In this document: in pieces, positions 11,452 through 20,322 of the stretch
Position numbering within the stretch: the stretch's first letter is position 1
How the letters are laid out: each line of letters opens with the position of its first letter
NCBI GenBank assembly: GCA_963799365.1
Contig: CAWCWV010000016.1
Span: 1-64,000 of the forward strand
Length of the DNA: 64,000 nucleotides
From: Marinirhabdus sp963799365
Lineage (GTDB): Bacteria > Bacteroidota > Bacteroidia > Flavobacteriales > Flavobacteriaceae
Direction: 5' to 3'
Made by a program: the position numbers and the translations under genes
Notes under the pieces: generated by a model
Seen by the model: only the letters and a program-made list of their open reading frames with translations
Databases searched by the model: none
What the model was told of the DNA's origin: nothing

Positions 11452-12259
11452 TAATATATGCGGTTATTGCTTTACGAACGCTTCCGTGTTTTTGTAAAAG
11501 TACTGCTGCTGAATCCTGATCGATTTTTAATTCTTGCATAAGCATTCTTGTACCTCTATCCACAAGCTTGTTATTGCTCAATTGCATATCTACCATTTTA
11601 TTGCCTTGTACGCGACCCAACTGAATCATTGCCGCAGTAGAAATCATATTGAGCACTAATTTTTGAGCCGTCCCAGCTTTCATTCTTGAACTGCCTGTTA
11701 CAAACTCGGGCCCTACAATCACAACCACTGGAAATTGAGCTGTTTTGTGTAAGGGACTATCTTCATTACAAGTAATACAAGCTGTAGCAATTCCAAGCGA
11801 ATTACATTTTTCCAGTGCACCAATTACATAGGGGGTAGTGCCAGAGGCCGCAATACCAATTACAACATCGTTAATACCTACCTGATGATTTTTTAAATCT
11901 TCCCAACCCTGATTTGCAGAATCTTCGGCAAACTCTACCGCTTGTCTAATAGCAGTATCACCACCTGCAATGAGTCCAATTACCACGCCGTGGGCTACCC
12001 CAAATGTTGGTGGAATTTCACTGGCATCTACCACGCCTAATCTGCCACTAGTACCAGCTCCCATATAAAATAAACGCCCGCCATTTTTCAACTTTTCTGA
12101 AATGATCGTTGTAAGTACTTCTATTTGTGGTAGTGCTTTTTCAACGGCTTCTGGGACTGTTTTATCTTCATAATTGATATGGGTAAGCAATTCTTTTACA
12201 CTCATTTGTTCTAAATGATTGTAATTTGAATCAGACTCTGTTGTTTTTATGAATTTCAT
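11444..12259 (-). CDS. murQ: N-acetylmuramic acid 6-phosphate etherase
   Basis: A 271-residue cytoplasmic enzyme that cleaves the lactyl ether of MurNAc-6-phosphate to give GlcNAc-6-phosphate and lactate in cell-wall recycling. The SIS domain has the sugar-phosphate signature GAGTSGRLGVVDASEIPPTF, containing the catalytic-type Glu. GSSRMKAGTAQK follows. The start is placed at the internal Met beginning MKFIKTTESDSN; an upstream in-frame ATG at 12283 would add eight unconserved residues. It is slightly shorter than E. coli MurQ (298). It is coupled to the small membrane protein downstream. Confidence 0.93.
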   Translation of the reverse strand: MKFIKTTESDSNYNHLEQMSVKELLTHINYEDKTVPEAVEKALPQIEVLTTIISEKLKNGGRLFYMGAGTSGRLGVVDASEIPPTFGVAHGVVIGLIAGGDTAIRQAVEFAEDSANQGWEDLKNHQVGINDVVIGIAASGTTPYVIGALEKCNSLGIATACITCNEDSPLHKTAQFPVVVIVGPEFVTGSSRMKAGTAQKLVLNMISTAAMIQLGRVQGNKMVDMQLSNNKLVDRGTRMLMQELKIDQDSAAVLLQKHGSVRKAITAYING

Positions 12260-12348
12260 TGTTTCAAATTTACTAAAAAACATCCCCCACTAGCGCCTTC
12301 CGCTCACTAAAAAGCTCTTTGGATGCAAGGCTAATGATAAATTACAAT

Positions 12349-13164
12349 TTATTCAACAGTATACGTCAAGATGGACACTTCTGAAATCCTGAAATAACCC
12401 AATGGGAAGTTGTCCTCATTGGTTTGATTTATAAAATTTCCACGAACTGTTGCAGGTTGTGTTTCAAAAGGACCGCCACCTTGATCACCACTCTGTTGCA
12501 ATAAGATAAACATAAAATTATAAAACTGTTCATTTACCCCGTGCAGATAGAACGTAACTTGGTCTCCAGGTTCAAGATCTTCTACTGAGTAAAATCCAAA
12601 AATTTCATTTCCGTCAAAAAACTCATCACTAAGTGCGTCTGCTTCATTTCCCTTCACAGATAGCCCTTCAAAAAGGTAAAAATTTTCAACATTTGGAGGG
12701 TCCTTAAAAAAGACCTTTAGCTCTACTTCGTCATTGGAGAAACCACCTTCATTATCTTGTTCTACAAATTCTAGTGGTACGCCAGTGACCAGGTTTTCGG
12801 TGGCGCTATAGGTTTCGCCATCTACAGTAATTTCCAGGGTATAGGCAATCCCTAATTCTGGCTCTAAATCTGAAAGCTCATAACGTCCATCTTCTATAAA
12901 AGGAACTGGAATTATACCTCCATTTTCTGGTGTAATAGTTACGATTGCGTTATCTACGAACGTAGGTACTGAATCGAAAAAAGGAATTGTTTTACTTAAG
13001 TTAATGCTTAAGATAGCATTATCAAGATCTATCTGGGTTTCAAAATTTGCTTCAATCACTAGTTTTGGAGTGCCTTCATTTAAATTTACTTCTACGACAT
13101 CTTCACAAGCGCCAAAAGTGACAGCTAGGAGTACTAAATACAGGATTTTTTTCATCATCATCAA
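12349..13164 (-). CDS. DUF4249 family outer-membrane lipoprotein
   Basis: A 271-residue lipoprotein: MMMMKKILYLVLLAVTFGAC has a lipobox with Cys20, then a beta-rich DUF4249-type body. Its start overlaps the stop of the TonB-dependent receptor by four bases, the standard pairing for this family. By analogy with SusD-like partners, it probably sits on or near the receptor at the cell surface and helps capture an unknown ligand. Which of the four initial ATG codons is used cannot be told. Confidence 0.82.
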   Translation of the reverse strand: MMMMKKILYLVLLAVTFGACEDVVEVNLNEGTPKLVIEANFETQIDLDNAILSINLSKTIPFFDSVPTFVDNAIVTITPENGGIIPVPFIEDGRYELSDLEPELGIAYTLEITVDGETYSATENLVTGVPLEFVEQDNEGGFSNDEVELKVFFKDPPNVENFYLFEGLSVKGNEADALSDEFFDGNEIFGFYSVEDLEPGDQVTFYLHGVNEQFYNFMFILLQQSGDQGGGPFETQPATVRGNFINQTNEDNFPLGYFRISEVSILTYTVE

Positions 13165-15521
13165 AATTTAAAATTATAGGTAACCGAAGGGATAATTCCG
13201 AAAATAGACAATCGAACGGCTTCATTCTGTCCAATATCTGTATTCTCGCTAAAAGATATCGAAGCTGCATTTTTCCGATTGTAAATATTATATACACTGA
13301 ATACCCATTCGCCTTTCCAGCGTTTAGGGCTGTTAGGTTTTGGGGTCCATGTTGCTGAAATATCTACATGATGAAAACTAGATAGTCTACTACTATTTCT
13401 TGCCTCATACACTGGGATCACTAGATCGTTAAACTCATATTGTCCATTTGGAAACGTACTGGGTCTTCCAGTTTGGTAAATTGCATTGGCTCCAAAAGAC
13501 CACTTATCATTAAGTTCATATTGTGCAGTAATAGAGATGTCGTGTGGCTTATCCCAAGCAGCGTTGTACCATTTACCTTCGTTTATGCCAATTTCTTCAG
13601 GAGTTCGTCCAGGAGTTCGTTGTTCACTTTTAGATAGGGTGTAGGCTATCCAACCTTGTAATCTTCCTGTGGTTTTTCTTAATAAAAATTCAAGACCGTA
13701 CGCTCTTGCTTCCCCTTTTAACAAAATTTGTTCTACGGCATCATTCGCTATTAAATTTGCATCGTCCACATAATCCAGCCGATTGTCCACTTTTTTATAA
13801 AAAGTTTCTGCTTCCAGAGAGAAATTTTCAAATTTCTTAAAAAACCCGAATGCTACTTGATCTCCCACTTGTGGTTCAATAAATTTTCCGCTGGGCGCAT
13901 AAATATCGAAGGGTGTTGGAGAAGTTGTATTGCTAATTAAATGAATGTACTGTGCTGTACGATTATAACTTGCTTTTATAGAGGACGTTTCATTTAGCTG
14001 AAAAGCAGCAGAAATTCTAGGCTCTAGGTTTCCAAAGGATTTAATAATGTCACTTCTTTTAAAGGACACCGTATCTATTGGCGTCGCTTTTTGATAAATA
14101 TCCAAATCTGAATTATACAGAATTGGATTGTCATTTTCATATACATTTAAAGCATCCTGTCCCAGTCTTGCGAAAGTAGAAAACCGTAATCCTGCCTGAA
14201 AAGATAGTTTGTCACTTACTTTTATTTCTGCATCTGCGTAGATGGCATTTTCGGTAGCGTATTTTTTAGTGGTTTGAAATGGATTTATGCCCGAAGTTTC
14301 GGTAGTAGGATTTATTTCGCCGGGGTTAAATTGATAGTAAATTCCGTTGAACCCGTATTGTAGTTTTACTTTTTCTGAAATATAATGGGTAAAATCGTAT
14401 TTCAGGTTAAAATTCCGAATCCCGCTATCAAAATCGAATTCAACAAAACCTAGTTCCAGCCCATAATAGTAATCGGAATAAATCAACGATAGATTGCTGA
14501 AAAGTTGATCGTTAAACAAATGATTCCAACGTAAGTTGAAAGTAGTATTTCCGAAGTTATTGCTAAAACTATCTGAAATTTCAAATACATCGCGCCCAAA
14601 ATATCCCGAAAGAAAAAGCCTGTTTTCTTTATTAATGTTATAGCTAATCTTGGTGTTTAAATCATAAAAATAGGCAATATTATCATTATCGAAAAGGGGC
14701 AAAAATAGATGTGCATAGCTACTACGTCCACCAATTAAAAAGGAAGCGGTATCTTTTTTAATGGGGCCTTCCAGTAATAGCCTGCTAGCTACCAGTCCAA
14801 TACCTCCATTGGCTTCAAACTGTTTCAGGTTCCCATCTTTCTGATAAATGTCCAATACTGAAGAAATGCGACCGCCATAACGAGCCGGAATTCCACCTTT
14901 GTATAAGGTTAAATCTTTAATTGCATCTGGATTAAAAACCGAAAAAAAGCCAAACAAATGCGAAGAATTATAAAGTGTAGCTTCGTCCAAAAGAATTAAG
15001 TTCTGGTCTGCGGCACCACCACGAACATTAAAACCACTAGCACCTTCTCCAGCGTTTGTCACTCCTGGTAGTAAGGTTATGGCTTTAATTACATCCTTTT
15101 CGCCCAACACCACAGGAATCTTTTTGATGGTTGCAGCGGTCAACCTGTTCACACTCATTTCGGGTTTACGAATATTGAGTGCTTCTACATCTGCTTTTAT
15201 GATAACTTCGTCCAGTTGTTGCGTGTCCTCAGAAAGGCTTATATTTTCTGAAGTATTGGCAGTAAGTGTAATACGTTTCTGAATCGTGGTAAATCCTATA
15301 TTACTAAAATAGACCTCATAGGTCCCCTCGGGCAAGGTAATAGAATAAAAGCCGTATTCGTTGGTTATGGTGCCTGTTTGTAGTTCTGGAATGATCACAT
15401 TAACGTTCAGTAATGTTTCGCCAGACGATGTTTCAGAAATTACGCCACTTAAAGTGTATTTTTCTTGAGAGAATGCTGAAATACTTAAAAATAAGCAAAA
15501 CAGCCATAAAATATTTTTCAA
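13161..15521 (-). CDS. TonB-dependent receptor (DUF4249 partner)
   Basis: A 786-residue outer-membrane receptor: signal peptide 1-18 (ISAFSQ), carboxypeptidase-like domain about 20-95, a plug with VLGEKDVIKAITLLPGV and NVRGGAADQNLILLDEA, then a C-terminal barrel ending VTYNFKF. Such receptors import ligands using TonB-ExbBD energy. It is co-transcribed with the DUF4249 lipoprotein. No substrate genes are adjacent, so the ligand is unknown. Confidence 0.9.
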   Translation of the reverse strand: MKNILWLFCLFLSISAFSQEKYTLSGVISETSSGETLLNVNVIIPELQTGTITNEYGFYSITLPEGTYEVYFSNIGFTTIQKRITLTANTSENISLSEDTQQLDEVIIKADVEALNIRKPEMSVNRLTAATIKKIPVVLGEKDVIKAITLLPGVTNAGEGASGFNVRGGAADQNLILLDEATLYNSSHLFGFFSVFNPDAIKDLTLYKGGIPARYGGRISSVLDIYQKDGNLKQFEANGGIGLVASRLLLEGPIKKDTASFLIGGRSSYAHLFLPLFDNDNIAYFYDLNTKISYNINKENRLFLSGYFGRDVFEISDSFSNNFGNTTFNLRWNHLFNDQLFSNLSLIYSDYYYGLELGFVEFDFDSGIRNFNLKYDFTHYISEKVKLQYGFNGIYYQFNPGEINPTTETSGINPFQTTKKYATENAIYADAEIKVSDKLSFQAGLRFSTFARLGQDALNVYENDNPILYNSDLDIYQKATPIDTVSFKRSDIIKSFGNLEPRISAAFQLNETSSIKASYNRTAQYIHLISNTTSPTPFDIYAPSGKFIEPQVGDQVAFGFFKKFENFSLEAETFYKKVDNRLDYVDDANLIANDAVEQILLKGEARAYGLEFLLRKTTGRLQGWIAYTLSKSEQRTPGRTPEEIGINEGKWYNAAWDKPHDISITAQYELNDKWSFGANAIYQTGRPSTFPNGQYEFNDLVIPVYEARNSSRLSSFHHVDISATWTPKPNSPKRWKGEWVFSVYNIYNRKNAASISFSENTDIGQNEAVRLSIFGIIPSVTYNFKF

Positions 15522-15600
15522 TTGTAATTTTTTACAAAAGTACGAACTAGCGATCTATAAAATTGTGAAGGACTAAGAATTAAATTTGAAAAATATTAGT

Positions 15601-15663
15601 TTGAACGCAGTCGAGGACTAAATTAAACCTTTCAATTTTCAAAAAGATTTCGACTGCGTTCAA
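15601..15663. repeat. long-arm inverted repeat (GCAGTCGA type)
   Basis: TTGAACGCAGTCGA (15601-15614) and its exact reverse complement (15650-15663) flank a 35-base loop, between the receptor gene start and the icd stop. A related fragment (TCGCAGTCGAAGTATAG) lies at 40812. It looks like a dispersed flavobacterial repeat. Confidence 0.65.
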
Positions 15664-15708
15664 CCAAACATAGTTATTAGTTGACCTCTATGCCAGTTTT
15701 ATTTTAAT

Positions 15709-17937
15709 TTAAGCGATTTCTGAAAGTATGCCATTAAGTGTTTTACTAGCCCGCATTTCTTCATTTACTCTATTTTCATTTGGATAATAATAGCCTTCAA
15801 TATCTACAGCTTGGCCTTGTGCATCTATAAGTTCTTTTAAAATAGTGTCTTCATTAGCATTTAATTTTTCTGAAACAGGAATGAATCTATTTTTCAAAGC
15901 TTCATCTTTTTGCTGACTTGCCAATGCTTCTGCCCAATATTTTGCAAGATAAAAATGGCTACCACGGTTGTCAATTTCGTTTACTTCTCTGGAAGGACCT
16001 TTTTTGTTCTCCAGTAACTTTTCAGTAGCATCGTCTAAGGCTTCTCCCAAAACAACGGCATTGTTATTTTGATACGTTGAGCCTAAATGATCTAAAGAAA
16101 CTGCTAAGGCTAAAAATTCTCCTAAAGAATCCCAACGCAAATGCCCTTCTTCTACAAATTGCTGAACGTGTTTTGGAGCAGATCCTCCAGCACCAGTTTC
16201 AAACAAGCCACCACCATTCATTAACGGAACGATAGACAGCATTTTTGCACTGGTTCCTAATTCTAAAATAGGAAAAAGATCGGTTAGGTAATCTCTTAGT
16301 ACGTTTCCTGTTACGGAAATCGTGTTTTCTCCTTTTTTAACGCGTTCAAGTGTATAGTCTGTAGCTTTTTCAGGAGAGAGTATTTTTATTTCCAATCCGT
16401 TTGTATCGTGATTTGGTAAATAGGTATTTACTTTTTTAATAAGCTGTGCATCGTGTGCTCTATCCTTATCCAACCAGAAAATTGTTGGCCAACCTGTTGC
16501 TTTGGCACGATTTACGGCAAGTTTCACCCAGTCCTGAATAGGAAGGTCTTTTACCTGACACATACGCCAGATATCACCTACACTAACTTTATGTTTCATT
16601 AAAACCGCTCCGTTGTTATCAACAACTTCAACGGTTCCATTTTTTTGAATTTCGAATGTTTTATCGTGTGATCCATATTCTTCGGCTTTTTGAGCCATTA
16701 AGCCTACATTTGGCACAGTTCCCATCGTGGTTGGGTCGAAAGCCCCGTGTTTTTTACAGAAATCTATGGTAGCTTGGTATATCGCGGCATAACTACTATC
16801 CGGAATCACTGCTTTGGTATCTTGTTGTTTCCCTAGGGCATTCCACATTTGTCCAGATGTTCTAATCATTGCTGGCATAGACGCATCAATAATGACGTCA
16901 CTTGGAACGTGCAGATTGGTAATTCCTTTATCGCTATTCACCATGGCTAGATCCGGATTGTTTTCCATTGCCTTGTCTATTGCGGCTAAAATTTCATTTC
17001 TTTTTGCTTCGGGAAGTTTTCCAATATCACTTAACACATCTCCAAAACCATTTTTAGGATCTACGCCAATTTCTTTAAAAGTACTTCCGTATTTTTCGAA
17101 TACATCGGCAAAAAATACACGAACGGCGTGCCCAAATATAATAGGGTCGCTCACTTTCATCATTGTGGCTTTCATATGTAACGAAAACAATACGCCTTTG
17201 TCCTTCGCGTCCTTTACTTGTTCTTTTAAGAATGAAAGTAATGCGTTCTTTTCCATTACGGAAGCATCTATAATTTCGCCTTTCAAAACGGCAACGTTTT
17301 CTTTTAATAGTATTTTGGAACCATCTTCACCATTCAAAACAATATTCACCGAACCTGCTTCTGCCAATGTAACCGATTGCTCGGTATGGAAAAAATCACC
17401 CTTGTTCATGGTAGAAACGTGTGTTTTGCTATCTGCGCTCCAGGCTCCCATGCGGTGTGGATTCTTCTTTGCGTAGTTCTTTACAGCCTTTGGGGCACGA
17501 CGATCGCTATTACCTTCACGGAGTACAGGGTTTACGGCGCTACCTTTTACTTTGTCGTAGGCCGTTTTAATTTTTTTCTCTTCTTCGGTCGTTGGATTTT
17601 CAGGGTAGTCTGGGATGGCAAATCCTTTTGATTGTAACTCTGAAATCGCAGCAATTAATTGAGGTACCGAAGCACTTATATTGGGTAATTTAATAATGTT
17701 GGCTTCAGGTGTTTTTGCCAATTCTCCCAATTCTGAAAGCGCATCATTTACACGTTGTTCTTTTTTCAAATAAGACGCCATAGTTGCTAAAATCCGTGCT
17801 GCCAGCGAAATATCCCTAGTTTCAATTTCAATATTGGAAGGTTTTGTAAATGCTTTCACAATAGGTAAAAAAGAATGTGTGGCAAGATATGGGGCTTCGT
17901 CTGTTTTAGTGTAGATTATTTTAGCGGTCTTAGTCAT
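15709..17937 (-). CDS. icd: NADP-dependent isocitrate dehydrogenase, monomeric type
   Basis: A 742-residue monomeric IDH, close to the family's usual ~740. It oxidatively decarboxylates isocitrate to 2-oxoglutarate in the TCA cycle, making NADPH. Visible blocks are YTKTDEAPYLATHSFLP near the N-terminus, SADSKTHVSTMNKGDFFHTE, DASMPAMIRTSGQMWN and the C-terminal GGLFETGAGGSAPKHVQQ. It stands alone. A -7 match (TATCTTTG on the minus strand, 18006-18013) gives a leader of about 65 bases. Confidence 0.96.
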   Translation of the reverse strand: MTKTAKIIYTKTDEAPYLATHSFLPIVKAFTKPSNIEIETRDISLAARILATMASYLKKEQRVNDALSELGELAKTPEANIIKLPNISASVPQLIAAISELQSKGFAIPDYPENPTTEEEKKIKTAYDKVKGSAVNPVLREGNSDRRAPKAVKNYAKKNPHRMGAWSADSKTHVSTMNKGDFFHTEQSVTLAEAGSVNIVLNGEDGSKILLKENVAVLKGEIIDASVMEKNALLSFLKEQVKDAKDKGVLFSLHMKATMMKVSDPIIFGHAVRVFFADVFEKYGSTFKEIGVDPKNGFGDVLSDIGKLPEAKRNEILAAIDKAMENNPDLAMVNSDKGITNLHVPSDVIIDASMPAMIRTSGQMWNALGKQQDTKAVIPDSSYAAIYQATIDFCKKHGAFDPTTMGTVPNVGLMAQKAEEYGSHDKTFEIQKNGTVEVVDNNGAVLMKHKVSVGDIWRMCQVKDLPIQDWVKLAVNRAKATGWPTIFWLDKDRAHDAQLIKKVNTYLPNHDTNGLEIKILSPEKATDYTLERVKKGENTISVTGNVLRDYLTDLFPILELGTSAKMLSIVPLMNGGGLFETGAGGSAPKHVQQFVEEGHLRWDSLGEFLALAVSLDHLGSTYQNNNAVVLGEALDDATEKLLENKKGPSREVNEIDNRGSHFYLAKYWAEALASQQKDEALKNRFIPVSEKLNANEDTILKELIDAQGQAVDIEGYYYPNENRVNEEMRASKTLNGILSEIA

Positions 17938-18005
17938 ATTAGAAGAATTTTATTTCGGTTGAAAATGAAATTTGTATTGGTTCCGTACTCTTAATTTACG
18001 GGTTG

Positions 18006-18013
18006 CAAAGATA
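18006..18013 (-). promoter_or_regulatory. -7 element of icd
   Basis: TATCTTTG on the minus strand fits TAnnTTTG. No clear TTTG is seen at -33, so this is a partial match. It lies 69 bases before the icd start. Confidence 0.5.
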
Positions 18014-18104
18014 CGGATTTAGGTGAGTCTTTAAAAGGGAAGACTTTAACTAGATTGAAAGTTTAATAGTTTTTTAATACATAGTTGGTAGCTTGTAGCA
18101 ACTA

Positions 18105-18148
18105 GGACCTGCCTGTCGTGCCTAAGCAGGCAGGCGCTTCGCTAGTCC
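18105..18148. repeat. hairpin repeat with CCTGCCTG / CAGGCAGG arms
   Basis: CCTGCCTG (18108-18115) pairs with CAGGCAGG (18127-18134), and AGGAC/GTCCT extend the flanks. It is GC-rich against an AT-rich spacer and looks like a dispersed intergenic repeat. Confidence 0.5.
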
Positions 18149-18232
18149 TTTTACTGGTTAGTGCGTTGTATATAGTTCATTACTATTTTGGTTCAGTATC
18201 TTTCGGTGAGGGATTGAGCGTCTAAACAATAA

Positions 18233-18269
18233 AAGCCATAACAGCGTGCTAGGCACTATGTTATGGCTT
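18233..18269. other. two-part perfect hairpin in the icd-rplS spacer
   Basis: AAGCCATAACA (18233-18243) pairs exactly with TGTTATGGCTT (18259-18269). An inner GTGC/GCAC stem continues it around a three-base loop. No T-run follows on the plus strand. Candidate RNA structure or cruciform site. Confidence 0.5.
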
Positions 18270-18510
18270 CTTGTGAAAACATACCGTTACCAACTTATCT
18301 TTACGATATCATGCAAGTTTATTAAACCCTTGCAGTTGTGGCAGCTTTCAAAAAAGAAGTATTGCTGTTTTTGTTTTAGGCGATTCAAACAATTTGCATT
18401 GCTGAAAGCATCCTTCAAAAACTACTTCTGTACTTTTTAAAAATCTCCAAACTAACCACTCACAAAGAACCGTTAGCTCGTCAAACAATTTTTAAAAAGA
18501 AATAAAGAAC

Positions 18511-18566
18511 GTTACTTTAGTACTATTAAAACAATAGTTGTATTGTTTTAATAGTACTAAAGTAAC
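18511..18566. other. perfect 26-bp-arm palindromic hairpin
   Basis: Left arm 18511-18536 and right arm 18541-18566 are exact reverse complements, separated by GTTG. A second perfect 14-base palindrome (ATTTCAATTGAAAT) abuts at 18567-18580. No open reading frame in the 17938-18699 spacer looks coding; hairpins are all that I see there. Confidence 0.7.
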
Positions 18567-18649
18567 ATTTCAATTGAAATAAACAAATCCTGTAAGGCTT
18601 TTAATATGAACAAGTTATAAACCTTGGTTATTAACAATTGTTCACAAAG

Positions 18650-18682
18650 AAAAAGCGACCCCAAATTGGAGTCGCTTTACAA
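18650..18682 (-). terminator. terminator of rplS
   Basis: On the minus strand AAAGCGACTCC pairs with GGGGTCGCTTTTT around AATTT, ending in a T-run. It starts about 20 bases after the rplS stop. Confidence 0.85.
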
Positions 18683-18699
18683 TAATTTGCTAGTAAAGC

Positions 18700-19050
18700 C
18701 TATTTACGCTTTTCGCGGATTCTTGCTTTCTTACCAGTAAGACCTCTAAAGTAGTAGATACGTTTTCTGCGTACGCTACCTTTTTTGTTGATCTCAATTT
18801 TTTGCAATGCAGGCAGATTCATTGGGAAGATACGCTCTACACCAACAGTTCCTGACATTTTTCTAATAGTAAAAGTTTGAGTTGTTCCAGTTCCTCTTAA
18901 TTGGATTACAACACCTCTAAAGAACTGAGTTCTTGTTTTTTCGCCTTCACGAATTTCGTAATACACAGTAATAGTGTCTCCCGCAGAGAATTTTGGAAAT
19001 TCCTTTTTGGTTACGAATTCGTCTTGTACAAATTTTATTAACGCTTCCAT
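18700..19050 (-). CDS. rplS: 50S ribosomal protein bL19
   Basis: A 116-residue bL19, of normal family length, located at the 30S-50S interface. The start MEALIKFVQDEF matches the family; an upstream in-frame ATG at 19152 would add 34 unconserved residues and lies above the promoter. Recognisable blocks are FSAGDTITVYYEIREGEKTR, FRGVVIQLRG and the C-terminal VRRKRIYYFRGLTGKKARIREKRK-type basic tail. A strong promoter and a ~70-base leader precede it. Confidence 0.97.
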   Translation of the reverse strand: MEALIKFVQDEFVTKKEFPKFSAGDTITVYYEIREGEKTRTQFFRGVVIQLRGTGTTQTFTIRKMSGTVGVERIFPMNLPALQKIEINKKGSVRRKRIYYFRGLTGKKARIREKRK

Positions 19051-19121
19051 TGTTATGGTTTTGATAGTGTTATGGTTACAGCAACGTTCACGTGTCTCGT
19101 CAGAGGTTGGTATAAATCGAG
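19051..19121 (-). promoter_or_regulatory. candidate bL19 mRNA leader
   Basis: About 70 untranslated bases between the promoter and the rplS ATG, including CGAGACACGTGAACGTTGC. Ribosomal-protein leaders that bind their own product are known, and I recall one proposed for flavobacterial L19. I did not derive a convincing fold, so the assignment rests on position. Confidence 0.35.
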
Positions 19122-19123
19122 TG

Positions 19124-19153
19124 CAAAGATACCCTTTTTTTGAAATGAACAAA
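19124..19153 (-). promoter_or_regulatory. rplS promoter
   Basis: Minus-strand TTTG (plus 19150-19153) and TATCTTTG (plus 19124-19131), 18 bases apart, a full match to the Bacteroidota consensus. It excludes the longer rplS start. Confidence 0.75.
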
Positions 19154-19177
19154 CAGTAAAGTAATAAATTATAGTAC

Positions 19178-20281
19178 TTATTTAATCAAGGAGTTTATCC
19201 AACTTGAAATTTCTACGAGTACATAGGGTGCAATGGTTTGCTCAATTCTTCCATATTCAAAAACTGAACCTTTTACACTTTCTTGAAAAAGATGGTTTAA
19301 TTTTGGATAGGATTTTGTAGTGATATTTTTTTCAGGATAGTCAGCTTTTAAGTTTTCTAATACCTCTAGATTTTCTTTGTAAGGTACTTGCGTATCATTT
19401 TCACCATTAAGCGCTAGAATGGGACACTTGGTATTTTTAAGAACTTCGGCTGGATCGAAATTTAATAAATTATATAGCCAAGGGCTGGTATAAGATGTAG
19501 TGACTAGATTTATATAGCTTTGTGCATTCATTCCTCTGTTTTTAGCAAATTTCGGATTTTTGTCTAAGTAGTCTCGTGTGAAAATTTCTAAACTATCTGC
19601 CAGCTTTTCCAAGGGTGTTGAGGTAATTACGGGCATCAATTCATTGTCAAAAAGGACTTCTTGTTCAATATAGCTTTCTGAAGATCCCATGGCCCGTAAC
19701 GAAAGTTCTTTTTGTAATATCATAAGGTCATCACCAGGAATGGTAACTCCGGCAAGCAACACAATAAAACCAATATCATCTGTACGATTGCTTGCTACCA
19801 TTGGCGCTATAATTCCTCCTTCGCTATGGCCAATTAAACCAATAACCTGTTTGTTTATTTCGGGCCTGTTTTTTAGGAAATCTACTGCAGCTTCTACATC
19901 TTTGGCAAAATCTTGTGTAATCGCCTCATTAAAATTCCCAGTAGATGCCGCTGTACCGCGATCGTCATAGCGTAAGACCGCAATTCCTTGTTTGGCAAGG
20001 TAGTCTGCTAATACCCAGAAAAGCTTATGCCCCATTATTTCTTCATTTCTGTTTTGTGCGCCACTACCACTTATAAGTATAGCGGCAGGAAAATTTCCGC
20101 CATCTTTTGGAAATGTTAGGGTTCCTGCCAAGGTAACGCTGTCTTGTACGTTTTCGAAGGTTACTTCTTCAATAGCGTAGTAAAAAGGAGGCGCAGGGGT
20201 TTGAGGCCTATTTAAATTAGATTGGCACTTACCGCTAAGGGATAGACAAATTGCAAGAAAGAGTGTTGCATATATTTTCAT
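19178..20281 (-). CDS. exported alpha/beta hydrolase (serine hydrolase)
   Basis: A 367-residue hydrolase with signal peptide (about 1-19) and alpha/beta fold. The oxyanion region is ILISGSGAQNRNEE, the nucleophile is in IGHSEGG, the acid is in LNGENDTQVPY and the His in YPKLNHLF. It resembles periplasmic esterases or acylaminopeptidases; the substrate is unknown. It sits between trmD and rplS, two genes that are usually adjacent, and has no obvious link to translation. Confidence 0.85.
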   Translation of the reverse strand: MKIYATLFLAICLSLSGKCQSNLNRPQTPAPPFYYAIEEVTFENVQDSVTLAGTLTFPKDGGNFPAAILISGSGAQNRNEEIMGHKLFWVLADYLAKQGIAVLRYDDRGTAASTGNFNEAITQDFAKDVEAAVDFLKNRPEINKQVIGLIGHSEGGIIAPMVASNRTDDIGFIVLLAGVTIPGDDLMILQKELSLRAMGSSESYIEQEVLFDNELMPVITSTPLEKLADSLEIFTRDYLDKNPKFAKNRGMNAQSYINLVTTSYTSPWLYNLLNFDPAEVLKNTKCPILALNGENDTQVPYKENLEVLENLKADYPEKNITTKSYPKLNHLFQESVKGSVFEYGRIEQTIAPYVLVEISSWINSLIK

Positions 20282-20322
20282 ACCAAGGTTTTTTTGTGGT
20301 AGGAAAGATATAGAATTTTAGG

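Noticed and set aside
16814..17476. 220-codon frame opposite icd
   Set aside because: Shadow of a long conserved gene on the other strand; the composition is that of an antisense frame.
18246..18440. 64-codon frame in the icd-rplS spacer
   Set aside because: It starts inside a perfect hairpin and its protein shows no known features.
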